Made by a program: the position numbers and the translations under genes. Of a stretch of DNA of 64,000 bases, positions 1 through 14,452 are shown piece by piece. This DNA is from Trichoplax adhaerens. Lineage: Eukaryota; Placozoa; Uniplacotomia; Trichoplacea; Trichoplacidae. The stretch lies in NCBI RefSeq assembly GCF_000150275.1, contig NW_002060943.1:3678008-3742007 (forward strand), read 5' to 3'. Position 1 is the first letter of the stretch. Each line of letters opens with the position of its first letter. Below the pieces are notes generated by a model. The model worked only from the letters and a program-made list of their open reading frames with translations. It was not told the origin of the DNA and did no database searches.

Positions 1-773
1 TATACAGTCACAGAAGTAGATTTTCAGCAATAAATAGCACTGAAAACTGCCAAAATGGAGCATGAATTGCCAAGAAAGTTCTTGTATCATGCCCAAATTG
101 TCAAGACGTTGTCGAACGTTATAGTTCATGACTGATTGTGCTTTCAGTCTAACTAATAGGCCGACATTGAATTAATAGTACTTGCACTAAACCCATACTA
201 CGTATTGCGTATTTATAGTCAGATTAATTAGACTAAAACGGACTATGATATCATTTTTTTAATTTATATTTACGTTGGAATAAAGTATCGTCAGGATGTT
301 TCGAATGTGCTAACAATCTTAGATTTTACTCTATTCTGTTGCAGTGCAGCCCGCAAAATAGCTTAATAGATTGATTGTAGAAAGTTACTAAGTGATATCG
401 AAAATGTACGATGGACACTGTATGCGCGAGATTGTAGGTTAACTGGAATCTCAAGATTGTGTTAAGCGCATATCTGTGCTAAATTGTTACAGTAAATATT
501 GTAGCTTTGATTAGGAATGTCTTATTAAGATGACCTAGTCAGTAATTATAGATCTAACCAGTTTATATAATAAAGTAAAGATTATAAGTTATCGAATTTC
601 GATCATTTCTAATTTTAAGACATTTTATCACAACGGTAAACTGAATACTGTAGTATACAAATGTTGTGTGGTTAACTCAATCATGCCCTACCATTTTATC
701 CTACATCTGTTACTTTTAACGCTGGATCACATCAGTCATATACGTATAATTGGCAGTACTGTAGAGTACTTAC
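1..773. other. Intron of the ethanolamine kinase gene
   Basis: This stretch follows the donor of the ETNK exon on the minus strand. I found no second ETNK exon (no HNDL catalytic motif in any minus frame) and no other coding signal. It is AT-rich unique sequence. Confidence 0.6.
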
Positions 774-1303
774 TTTTGATTCTTGATTGGATCATCAAAC
801 GATTGAGGGACCAATGATAAGAATTTCTCCAAAGTATCAAATAATACAGGTTGGATGTCTTGATCTATGGTCGATATGTTGTGAATTTTGGCTACCTCTT
901 TAGCGGTGAGCTGATAAACAGCAGCATCGGACATTTGCTGCCACTGTAATGGTTGGCCAACGACGAATCCATAACACAGACCGTTATTGAAAATAGCGTA
1001 CAATGGAGGAGCACAACCAGCATTATGTAATAGGAGCATATTATCAATTTCCTTTTGGCGATCAATGAATAATTCGGTCGATTGTCCATACACGCGAATT
1101 AATAGCATTTGATAAGATGTATTACTTTGCAAATTATATCCAATAATTTTATTGGTAATACCAGCAGTAAAAGGTTTAATTAGGATGTTTTCATCTTTCC
1201 ACTGGGGCCGAACTTGATGGATGATTTTCAACCCGCTTTCTTCAACATTATTAATATCGACGGTTAGATCGATTCGTACAGGAATTATTGCGTTTTCTCC
1301 CAT
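774..1303 (-). CDS. ETNK: Ethanolamine kinase, first coding exon (partial)
   Basis: This exon encodes the N-terminal lobe of a choline/ethanolamine kinase, which phosphorylates ethanolamine at the first step of the CDP-ethanolamine (Kennedy) pathway in the cytosol. The translation carries the family segments PFTAGITNKIIGYNL (nucleotide-binding loop region), RVYGQSTELFIDRQKE and GCAPPLYAIFNNGLCYGF, which match ETNK1/2 better than choline kinases. The exon ends at a GTAAGT donor (773-768) in phase 2. The reading frame stays open upstream of 1303 to a stop near 1438 without any ATG, so the ATG at 1301-1303 (start MGENAIIPV) is chosen. The catalytic Brenner motif (HNDL) and C-terminal lobe are not in the window and must lie left of position 1, so the following intron exceeds 770 bp. 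The family call is firm; ETNK1 versus ETNK2 cannot be separated. Confidence 0.9.
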
Positions 1304-1550
1304 TGGATAGAGGCCAAGTTGGAGGGCACTAGTAAGATGAAAAAGTTTCAACGGCCAACGCAATAACCAGCTGTACTTATACCTATCGATGGTGTGGTTT
1401 ATATAAAACTGTATACATATACGACTAATCTGCAGCTAGGATTAGGGGCGTAGCTTACTATTATAAAACCGATATTGTACAATATACGCTATAGTAGTGT
1501 TTAGATTACATTAGTTTACATACTGTCTACGAGCAAATCAGTACTTTCCG

Positions 1551-1880
1551 AAGGTAGAAATCAGTGCTCAAGATCTCTCTACTGATGTCTACCATTAAGA
1601 CTGAACTGGAACAGAGGTTAGACCAGTTTTGTCCAATGGTAGAAATTAGTGCTCAAGATCTCTCTACTGATGTCTGCCTTTAAGACTGAACTGGAACAGA
1701 GGTTAAACCAGTTTTGTCCAAAGGTAGAAATTAGTGCTCAAGATCTCTCTACTGATGTCTGCCATTAAGATTGAACTGGAGCAGAGATTAGACCAGTATT
1801 GTCCAAAGGTAGAAATCAGTGCTCAAGATCTCTCTACTTAAGTCTGTTATTAAAACTGAACTGGAACAGAGCTTAATCAT
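1551..1880. repeat. 85-bp tandem repeat, four copies
   Basis: Copies begin at 1551, 1636, 1721 and 1806, an exact 85-bp period. Each starts with AAGGTAGAAATYAGTGCTCA or a close variant and contains CAAGATCTCTCTACT and CTGAACTGGARCAGAG. The first three copies differ by a few substitutions and the fourth is more diverged at its end. The array lies between the divergent ETNK and gamma-tubulin genes. Confidence 0.93.
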
Positions 1881-2497
1881 TACCAATATCATTGTTGACA
1901 GGCCTGGCTACTATAAAATAGTCATGAAATTTTTATAATTGTCAACGATAAACTAACTCCATAATAACTCGAGCCAATACTGTAATCGCGTTCAGGTTAA
2001 AGAAATAAATTACAGTACTCCGCTACAGGCTTCTTTACTTGGAAAGATCGGACCTTAAGCAGATAGAAGGAACTTTGCATCGAGGCTAGAAAGCACCTTG
2101 ATGCTTTCTGCACTATCATCTATCAATATATAGGCCATTTCACTGCCGTCATGCAACAATGATTTAGAATCAATTCGTAGAAAATTTTAGCGAAATGGAG
2201 TGATGTTATTACTGTATTACGTGCACAATGCAGTTGCTTGCTCTCTACCTCGTTGTCTATCGGCGAATGTATGCTATTTCACTGCAGCAATACTGCACAG
2301 TATTCAGAGGTAACTTTGAGCTAGACCGTAGGATATCTAACTGCAAGCTTCCATTTTACTAAATAGAAGTATTCTAGCCAAATGTAGCTAGTGAAGGTTT
2401 TATGCTAACGAAGTAGCCCATTGCCGATTCTACAAGAAAGCTCAAGTTTATCAGCTTTCCTTCCAGTTGTCCGTGCTTTCGGATTGCTGAAGACACT

Positions 2498-2702
2498 ACA
2501 GTGTACAGTACACAAATGTACTGTAAAATGGACTTATTATACAGTAGTCGATGTTGCTCATTTCTACTCATAGCATTCCCTATAATTTCTACACTGAAAC
2601 CGTGAACTGTACTGTACGCCTTACAGTGTACAGTGTACAGTACAAAAACCAGCCAATCAGCTAATCGGTGGATACTGTCTATCAGTGTACTGTACAATGT
2701 AT
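2498..2702. repeat. TGTACAG-rich simple repeat patch
   Basis: Three clusters of overlapping GTACAGT/TGTACAG units occur at about 2498-2527, 2602-2645 and 2678-2702. The core TGTACA is self-complementary, so each cluster can fold on either strand. The same motif recurs at 12208-12280 and 12653-12730. Confidence 0.75.
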
Positions 2703-3149
2703 CATTTCAGAGAGACGTTTCAGTTGAAATGACCAGCAAAATAGTCGGCCCCCATTTTTACTCTATGGAGCGACTACTTTCTATCCGTCCTTCTGTCTTC
2801 ATCCAGATGACTGGCTAACTGCAATACAGTTAGTACTGCAGTGTTCTGTGCTAGCCAAACCTCTATACAGTTTTGTAGGAAGTTTACGACACTCGACTGT
2901 CGGCAATAGCCGTAAGCAAAAATTGCCCGGGTAAAATATTTTTTCAAAGCAAATTCCATCTTACCTTGGTCCGCCTTTCCTCCTTGTCTATTAACGCTTT
3001 CGATACTAATCACAACAAGAGCCTGAAGGAAAATAACTCAGTACAGCCGTTGATTGAGGACATTATCCTTGCGAAAATTGAATATCTTGTATTGGCAATA
3101 AAAGTTGGATCACGTCTGTCTTCTCTTTGAAGAAAGAAGCAAAACAAAA

Positions 3150-6466
<3,317 letters not shown>

Positions 6467-7008
6467 TCCCTGAATAATTTGGGATTTTTTTGGATACCAT
6501 TTGCAAACATCGCCTAGACAGTTTCTGACGGTTTTTCTTTAACGGAATAGTAATTCATCTCACTGGAACTGTATCAAGATAAACCGTTAACTTAATAATA
6601 TTTAGTCTCATTTGACCTACTTAAGGTAAATTATTCGGTATGTATAACAACATCTTGACAATTTTATTGCAACATCTGTCTCTGTGAAGTTTACAACGTT
6701 GTTATTTTAACAAGAGTGCTTTGAAGTCAATTTGTGCATAGCTGCAGTATCTACAGTGTACATAATATATTTTACTATACTGTTCGACTAAGATGTACGC
6801 TTACGAAAGTATTTTTAATAAATATGTATGATTACTATGGTGTAAGCGTACTTAATTTACTGTAATTCCTATTTCGTAAAATGGGCATTCATCGACTGTC
6901 TTAACATTAAATCAATTATTGCAGATATTTTACTTATTAATAAATAACATAAGTAAAAATGACTTTAAAAATATAATAACGTTGGTCGTAGAAGCCTAGT
7001 CTAGTATT
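6467..7008. other. Tail-to-tail spacer between gamma-tubulin and the TSP1/F5-8C gene
   Basis: This holds the 3' ends of two convergent genes. An AATAAA lies on the plus strand near 6817-6822, about 350 bp past the gamma-tubulin stop, and could be its polyadenylation signal. I see nothing else. Confidence 0.5.
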
Positions 7009-10000
7009 TTAAGTCTTTGCAAATGTACATCCTCGAACGGCAATCTTCATAGCAATCCATCGATGCCATGTTTTCGGGATAAATCGTAAATATTTCGCTG
7101 TTACTGTTTGATAAACACAATTGTTCTTGATTTCATATGGATTGCTATTTCCGTTGAATAACTATTAATTAAAAATATTGTTCCGTAAATTGTCTGATAA
7201 TTTTTAGTAATGGTAAAGGTTATAAAAGTCATTAGTGCCTTATCTAGATTGTTTAGTATATGAAATGCTCTGATTTTATCGACACTAAAATCTTTGTAAT
7301 AAAGCTCTAGCAGAGATGATCAAGTTTACTTTAATGTCTTGATTCTTGTCTCTATAATATCGCCAGTCTTGCCCGTTAATACTATAAGCCAAGTTATACG
7401 TTTCTACCCAGTAGGATAGCGATGGGAATAATCCATTCTTACCCATCGTCTCAACAGATGTAACGATATAGTTATCCGGTACAACAATTTGTAGAAATTG
7501 CTGATGCTTAGTTTCTGCAGCACACCACGATTGATGATGAGGCGACTGATATAGTAAAGCATTGTTGGGTTGACAGGTCGATTGATGAATATAACTGGAG
7601 CTGGTTATTAACGTCGAGTTTAAAGGTATCACACAATTATTACAGCCAGTTTCATCTGTAGACCAAATATTAATACGGTAGTAAAGTCAATGGATGAATT
7701 TTAGAATAGCAAAGTCAATCCCAATATAACTTACTTTGACAAGAAAACAGACCACAGATTTTCTTCCTCGTCAAGAGGCAGCGTGATCTATTTTGTGCGG
7801 CATTGGTGCTATCCAAGCAATCTCTTTTATAAGAGATAATGTCATTGCTACAAGTGTTATTACAGACTGCTTGTGATGGTTGTTTTGAGTGAACAGTAGT
7901 AGCTATAATATTTTAATGATAGTAAAATTGCTTAATCAAACATTATATTCAATATTAGTCATTATACAGTACAGTAATTCTAGCTGAATCTATTAACCTA
8001 ATAACAGCTGGTTATTGTAATTTAACTGAAATTTAGTTACGCTATGCTAGTCTTATCCCTCAATCGTAACATCAGCTGTAGTAATTTCTAGATAAATTGA
8101 TGGATAAGGATTGTCGTGTGAATATAGCTATTAAATAGCACGTTTCTATCCATTGTTCACTCAGTTCATTCTTACATTTTATCTGGTAGATATCCATATT
8201 ACAGTAAAAGACGTCGGTATTAATTACAACTAATATATACTCGTATAGCTAGATTAGTACTGTAGTAATAGTATATTCCAGATAATAGTCTGTAGTAAGA
8301 AGTAGCACTATTAGAAGAGACATGTACTAATTGCTATATGAGTTTAATGGGAATATTCTATTAATATCACGATAATTTGAAATACCATTGCAAGATTTAG
8401 TTGCTGTACAATTTCTTCTTTCGTGAGAAGCTCCGTCACATTTCTTAGTATCTGTTTGTCCAGAAAAATTCTGACATTTTCGGTAGCGTTCCTGAGTTCC
8501 ACGACCACATTTTACGTTACATGCAGACCAGGTTGACCATGTAGTGAATTCACTTATTTTCTCTAAAGGTATTTACATATATTAGAGCAATTTAAATACT
8601 ACTCGAGTAAATTTACATTATGGCTATTAGTAAATAACATAAAGATACGAAATTTACGGAGATGTCTGCTAAAATGGCTGCTTACTTAATAGCTGACTTT
8701 AAATTAAGTAAGTCCTTATTATAGCAAGTATCAACATATATTTCGTACTCGAGTGATTAATTCATATATTATGAAAGAATTATCGTCTATGGACTACTTG
8801 GGCATGGTTGTTGTTGGCAATTGCGAATTTCTCCAACAACTCCTAGACAATCATATTTATGAGGTTGAAATTGTGGTGGATGAACGCAACTTCGGCGACG
8901 AAATTTGACGCCATGACCGCAGGTAGTACTACAAGATGACCACGTAGACCAATCAGTATAGTACTCATCATTAGGATCTATAATTTGGATATTGTAGACG
9001 TTATTTTTTTTTTTTTTTGACTATATATTAGCAGTTTAGCATATATTAAAGTTACCAATTGAAAATAGAAATAATATAAATGTATAGGATACCGAAAAAT
9101 TTCTGTTGTCAGAGTTTTACTGTAGGTTTAAAAGCATATATACTCATATACGTTAAAGCAATAATGCCATCTTGTATCCAAGGTAAGAGCTGCATCTAAC
9201 TTAATAAACGTGATATATCCAATATCAATCGTAGATATCGGTATAAGGACTAAGGCATTTTTACGTAAAATGGAAGGAAATCACCGTTTGGCGTGGTAGA
9301 AATAAATGTATAAAAGGAAGGAAATGAGGCAACATTTTCCATTGAACTATACAAGAAAAGTTGCGTTGATTTGTTGAATCAGGCTAATCCTTATCCGATA
9401 GGTCTCGTAGCTTGAGAGTACAAAAACTAAGCTTATAGCGACCTAGCTTCAAGGTTTAAATTCAACAATCAACTATTTCATTTACGCATAGTGAGCTATT
9501 TTGGGCAAGAAATCCGGTACTTGTTAATACGCGTATCATGCATAATTAAAATTAATGTATCGTTTTGATATATAGATTATATCAAACATCAGATATCATT
9601 TAAGAATACTATTCATTTGTCAATGGATACATGATCCGTTGCTATTTTATTTATAGCATCATAAAAGATGAGCTGATACAGTATCGACTGTTTTATATAG
9701 TGCTTACAGACTTCGGGATGATAATATATTTTCTGTCGTAAAACTTGCAATAATTTTCTCTATTAATACAAAAAGCCAATTAAAGTCCCTGAAAGGTTGG
9801 ATATCATTCTATTCTTTAACTATAGATGTCCGGCACATAAAGCTATATATACTACGTACGATATACTACGGCACTTGTATCTAAAATATTTATCAACACT
9901 TCTACCTTGTTGGGCATTCTTGGCATTGCGTTCGTGTATAAAATCTGAATTGAAGTAAAACTTTGAGCCTGATGATAATTTCAATGCTATGATCGATACA

Positions 10001-10023
10001 ATAATAACTGCTAGAAATTTCAT
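7009..10023 (-). CDS. Secreted protein: signal peptide, two TSP1 repeats, Cys-rich module, F5/8 type C domain
   Basis: Six exons in coding order: 10023-9867, 8977-8798, 8562-8386, 7902-7735, 7655-7330, 7161-7009. They total 1161 nt and 386 aa with all phases matching. Exon 1 starts at ATG 10023-10021 and encodes a hydrophobic signal peptide (MKFLAVIIVSIIALKLSSGS). Exons 2 and 3 are phase 1-1 modules, each one thrombospondin type-1 repeat with the C-mannosylation-type motif WSTWSSCSTTCG or WSTWSACNVKCG. Exon 4, also phase 1-1, is cysteine-rich and lacks WSxW; it may be a decayed third TSP1. Exons 5 and 6 form a discoidin (F5/8C) domain, with SWCAAE early, YSINGQDW in the middle and RFIPKTWHRWIAMKIAVRGC at the end. 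Such proteins bind extracellular matrix or cell surfaces. No transmembrane segment is seen, so it is probably secreted. The exon 1 donor is chosen by phase and is the least certain junction. No orthologue is recognised. Confidence 0.85.
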
Positions 10024-11149
10024 TTCATTCAAATAGTACAGTTTAGAAATGTGTAGTGGTTATACACGTAAATTGCTTTTTTCCTGAAATGGTACCAATC
10101 GTCGAATCCAGAATCCTATTCCTATCCGATTATCGTATAACTATACAGCTTAATAAGAACACGTACGCGCGATGGCTAGAAATTGTTATCGCATCGGAAT
10201 TACTACAGTAGTCATGCCAGCTTGAATTCTAGATTGCTAATTATAAAAATACTCTCATCAGCAACTAGGGCCCCAACATTTATTTATTTATCTACTTGCT
10301 ACATTTACAGTACTAATTGATTGCACATTACTTCCCAATACGTAACGTATAGCATAATTAATCCATGATCGTGCAGATTACGTGATCGATATAATAACTT
10401 TATTGTTTGTTATATTAATGACTGGGTAAGTGACAGTTGATTTTAAGATTTGTTTTCCATGCTTTTTCGGGGAGGGGAAGTTCAAACTGTTCATCTTAGT
10501 ATTTTATTACTACGATAGTAACACGATTCGTATAACCCTTGTACTTCGCAGTGCACTGACAGAGGAGGGTCGAGAGCTTAATAAAGCATAAGAGCTTGAT
10601 ATGGAAATTGTGATACTGTAGTTAGGTCTGGATAAATTCCATCAAGGTGAGGATAATAACGTCTTCAATGACAGAGGACCAGACTGTATCCTGATATTTC
10701 CCTCTTTCCATTACAAGTCTATCTTCAACTCTTTCTATGGGTATCCTTGAACTGTAATATGATCGTAGGGCTAAGTAAAGGAACCTGTCCAAACTGTATT
10801 AATTATCAATGGGAATTATTCACTACTATAGCAATGTAAATCCTTTTGGTGAGTCAGTTTAAAGTCATTTTAGTTCAATTTTTTTAACCCAAGGGTAGAT
10901 GAACTTATAAACAACCAAATCAATCGTTTCAGTAAGGGCTACGAAAGAGAGATTGTGTACGCTGCAGCAAGGACTACTAGGTATTACTAGTAGTCCATGG
11001 CTACAGCACTGTGTCTTCGTGGATTTTCATATGACTGTAGTAAAAGTAACTGCATGTTGAATTCAACGCATTGCTGGAATTCGCATAGGCATACTAGGGC
11101 ATCGTTACAAGAAATAAGAAATGTTTGCTCATAGGCCTGACTCCCAGGA

Positions 11150-12010
11150 TTTTCCTCGCTATCTTTTGCTTGAGTGAAAGCTATAATGCGTACTGGCTGG
11201 AAGACGCCTTTTCAGTCCGGAAGATGCAATGTTGGTGGACTACACATTTGCTTCCTGCAATGGTCAAAGCCTGCTATTTTTTATCTTTATGCAATGCCAG
11301 ATTGCACCATTCTCCTAGCTCTCTTTTATTTGATTGAAAGCTATAAAACGTACTGGCTGGAAAACGCCTTTCCGGTCGGAAAGATACACTGTTCTGGACT
11401 ACACACTGGCTTCCTGCAATGGTCAAAGCCTGAGATCTTTTTTAACTTTGTGCAATGCTTGATTCCAAGATTCTGCTCTGCCAGCTCTCTTTTATTAGAT
11501 TGGAAGACGACTTTTCGGTCCGGAAGATGCACTATTGCTAAAAGTACACATTCGCTTCCTGGAATAGTCAAAACATGACATTTTAACTTTGTGCAATGCT
11601 TGATTCCACGATTCTGTTCTGCCAGCTCTCTTTTATTGGATTGGAAGATGACTTTTTGGTCCAGAAGATGCACTATTGCTAAAGTACGCATTTGCTTCCT
11701 GGAATAGTCAAAACATAACATTTTAACTTTGTGCTATGCTTGATTCCACGATTCTGCTCTGCCAGCTCTCTTTTATTGGATTGGAAGACGACTTTTCGGT
11801 CCAGAAGATGCACTATTGCTAAAGTACGCATCTGCTTCCTGGAATAGTCAAAACATAACATTTTAACTTTGTGCTATGCTTGAATCCACGATTCTGCTCT
11901 GCCAGCTCTCTTTTATTGGTTGGAAGACGACTTTTCGGTCCAGAAGATTACTATTGCTAAAGTACGCATTTGCTTCCTGGAATAGTCAAAACATGACATT
12001 TTAACTTTAT
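11150..12010. repeat. Tandem array with 140-165 bp units, about six copies
   Basis: The landmark CCAGCTCTCTTTTATT, or a variant, recurs at about 11316, 11481, 11622, 11762 and 11902, with an earlier degenerate copy near 11156. The three units ending at 11622, 11762 and 11902 are 140-141 bp and very similar. The leftmost two are about 160-165 bp and diverged. Units share GGAAGACGACTTTTCGGTCC, GCACTATTGCTAAAGTACGC and TTCCTGGAATAGTCAAAACA. Open frames inside it are repeat artefacts. Confidence 0.9.
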
Positions 12011-12207
12011 GCAATTCTACAGTATTGCAAATTGTCCAATTTATGTAAAACACCTTCCATTAATTAATTATATTACTACCTGTATTTTACCTTCTCCTGC
12101 ACTGATTGCCATCCCTAGATTGCACCCATTGGTTAAGTGCCCATACGCAGCCATGATAGTGCAGTTAGCAGTGCAGGCTGCGCAGCAGTCTCTAGGTGGG
12201 CGTGGAG

Positions 12208-12280
12208 TATTGTACAGTGTACAGTGTACAGTACATAGATCACGTTAATCTTACTGCTGTACAGTACAGTACAGTGTGGA
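12208..12280. repeat. TGTACAG simple repeat
   Basis: Overlapping GTACAGTGTACAGTGTACAG units, then a second short run of GTACAGTACAGTACAGT-type units near 12258-12278. Same family as 2498-2702 and 12653-12730. Confidence 0.8.
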
Positions 12281-12652
12281 CGCGCTAATTTCTATGATTT
12301 TGGTGCAAACAGATGGATTAAATTTTTTTTTTTTTTTGGACAAATTTTATATCAGTCTATAGAAAAAGAGTTAATTACACGAATCTGTCATCAAAATTTA
12401 CGTACGACGTTTACTTTCATCGTAATTATTAATTAAAGTACGCGAGACGCTACAGTACAAAGTAAAAATGAAGGTTTTGTACACTGCCGTTTTTCTGACT
12501 AGTGACATTTGTTTTGCTTCCAATTGATTTTATATCGAGGCTATACGCCCAATTCATCAGCTCAACGACCGGTATTAATCGACTCCTAACCGCATTGCAT
12601 ACAACTTACCTCCTGCCAAGCGTTGACAAAAGTAATGTCAGCAGCCCGCGTC

Positions 12653-12730
12653 TATACTGTACTGTACTGTACACTCTTAGTGTACAGTACAGTGTACAGT
12701 GTACAGTGTACAGTACAGTACAGTACTGTA
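12653..12730. repeat. TGTACAG simple repeat, palindromic
   Basis: The densest copy of the motif in the window: TGTACTGTACTGTACAC on the left and TGTACAGTGTACAGTGTACA on the right. The two arms are near-reverse-complements, so the block could extrude as a hairpin. Confidence 0.85.
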
Positions 12731-13285
12731 ACCACAGCATTGGTGCATAGCAATATCATAGCTGATCGTAGACAGTTGCAAATCCTTGCAATATTGATCA
12801 ACTCTAAATCAATCTTGTGCTTGTCTTTTGCTTTTTCAATCCTTGACTGTGTAAATGGTCATTACAAATCTTAGTATTAACCCTTAGTGGATGATGAAGT
12901 GAAAGATCTACGTTACAGTGACAGAAAAATAGGAAAGAAAGGAACTTATTGATGATGGGATATTGCTAAAATTAGTAACAGCAATCTTGATGCGACAGCG
13001 TCCAAGATCCAAGTAGTACAGTAGGTGCATTATCAACGCGATTGCCTGGATAACAATATGGTCTTTAGTATCATCCATTGTAAATGGAAGGCTGTCCAAC
13101 TTTCATGATCCATTTTACTTCAAGTTAAGGTATTCATGGGCTTCCATTGGTATTAATAATCATTCGATCGATCCAATTCAATCCAATTGATATCAATTCG
13201 TGGGCAGAGAATTGATGACTTTGTAATCGTCTGTACTACTGTACTTCCAAAGTGGGTTTGACATTAGTCTTTAGCTGCATACAAA

Positions 13286-14452
13286 ATGTCCATCAAAAGA
13301 ATCTTATTACTTTTCCAAGCAATTAATTTTTTCGTTCTTTTATGCCTAACAAGTTACATCTATTATACCTCCAAGAGATCAACAACTCAATCTGTTCAAG
13401 AATATCAAAATTTACAAAATCTAAGGCATAACAATATCACTATTATATTACTTTGGACAGGCTGGTTTTATGGTGACTGGCCTGTACCTCTTGGTGGTCA
13501 TCAATGTGACAGTCTTAGTAAACATTGCTATTTTACTATCGAAAGTAAGTACTATTCAACTGCTGATGCTGTTGTATTCCACGGCTCTGATTTGTATAGA
13601 ATGGAGGATGCTGCTTTACCCAATCAAACCAGTAAACCACGACATCAACGCTGGGTATATTACACGATGGAAAATCCACCCATTAGTGCCTATCTAGGTG
13701 TACAAGCCAAGGAAAGGGATGAAAATAAATTTGATTGGATTATGAGCTATGCTAAAGATGCCGATGTTTATGTACCTTATGGGCAGATTATCAAAGGTCG
13801 TTATGGCAATGGTTACGATTCTAATATCAATTACGCCCAAGGTAGACCCAAGATGGTAGCCATGGTCGCAAGTCGTTGTTATCCATCTCGTATGAAAATG
13901 GTGGCAGCATTGCAACATTATGTCGACGTTGATGTCTATGGTGAATGTGGAACAAAATGTTCACGCAATCGACAATGTTGGAATCATCTCAAACAAAATT
14001 ACAAGTTCTACCTAAGCTTTGAAAACGAAGTATGCAAAGATTATATTACGGAAAAGTTGTACAATAATGCATTTGCAAATTATCTGATACCTATTGTCAT
14101 CAGTGGTGCTAATTATTCCGATATCAAGGTTGTTCCACCGCATTCTGTCATCGATGCTTTACAATTTAAAAATGTTGAAGAATTAGCACGTTACATTAAA
14201 ATTGTAGCCGAAGATAATAAATTATATAATTCATACTTTCAATGGAGAAATCGTTACGACATCAAATTTATAAGAATGAGAGACACTTTGTGTACGCTAT
14301 GCAAGAAAATTTCGACCAAACCACTACGAAAGCCTTCTCGCCCTTATAGCAATTTACGCTACATATTAGGTAACCACGATGGCAATTGTAAAAAATTTCC
14401 GGAACCTTCTAGATTAAATGCCGTAAAGCCTAACTTTACATATTTCCAGTAA
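13286..14452 (+). CDS. GT10 family alpha-1,3-fucosyltransferase, single exon
   Basis: This 388-aa type II Golgi membrane enzyme transfers fucose from GDP-fucose to N-acetylglucosamine-containing glycans. It has a short cytosolic tail (MSIKR), one membrane anchor at about residues 6-26 and a stem rich in Asn/Gln. The catalytic domain carries the GT10 signature around residue 240: FYLSFENEVCKDYITEKLYN. Other family features are RWVYYTMENPP (acceptor-side region) and VASRCYPSRMKM. A C-terminal CTLC motif resembles the conserved CxxC of this family. Several N-glycosylation sequons are present (NNIT, NQTS, NYSD, NFTY). The ATG at 13286 follows an A-rich context and the frame is uninterrupted to TAA at 14450. 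The single exon contrasts with its intron-rich neighbours; many animal FUT genes are also single-exon. Lewis-type versus core-type specificity cannot be told from sequence alone. Confidence 0.93.
   Translation: MSIKRILLLFQAINFFVLLCLTSYIYYTSKRSTTQSVQEYQNLQNLRHNNITIILLWTGWFYGDWPVPLGGHQCDSLSKHCYFTIESKYYSTADAVVFHGSDLYRMEDAALPNQTSKPRHQRWVYYTMENPPISAYLGVQAKERDENKFDWIMSYAKDADVYVPYGQIIKGRYGNGYDSNINYAQGRPKMVAMVASRCYPSRMKMVAALQHYVDVDVYGECGTKCSRNRQCWNHLKQNYKFYLSFENEVCKDYITEKLYNNAFANYLIPIVISGANYSDIKVVPPHSVIDALQFKNVEELARYIKIVAEDNKLYNSYFQWRNRYDIKFIRMRDTLCTLCKKISTKPLRKPSRPYSNLRYILGNHDGNCKKFPEPSRLNAVKPNFTYFQ

Larger units (their letters stand above)
1304..3149. other. Intergenic region between divergent ETNK and gamma-tubulin
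   Basis: This head-to-head spacer should contain the promoters of both genes. It holds the 85-bp tandem array and a patch rich in the palindromic hexamer TGTACA (about 2498-2702). The short open frames here lack ATG starts, homology or splice context, and I do not regard them as genes. Confidence 0.6.
10024..13285. other. Divergent intergenic region (TSP1/F5-8C gene and fucosyltransferase)
   Basis: This head-to-head spacer holds a tandem array (11150-12010), two TGTACAG patches and short homopolymer T runs (for example 12318-12337). About 10100-11100 and 12740-13280 look like plain unique sequence with no gene I can support. Confidence 0.6.

Noticed and set aside
1304-1363. N-terminal extension of ethanolamine kinase
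   Set aside because: The frame is open but has no ATG upstream of 1303. The extension would need a TTG start, and an unseen upstream exon cannot be shown.
12502-12874. Overlapping 82- and 83-codon plus frames
   Set aside because: They run through the TGTACAG simple repeat and show no protein-like composition outside it.
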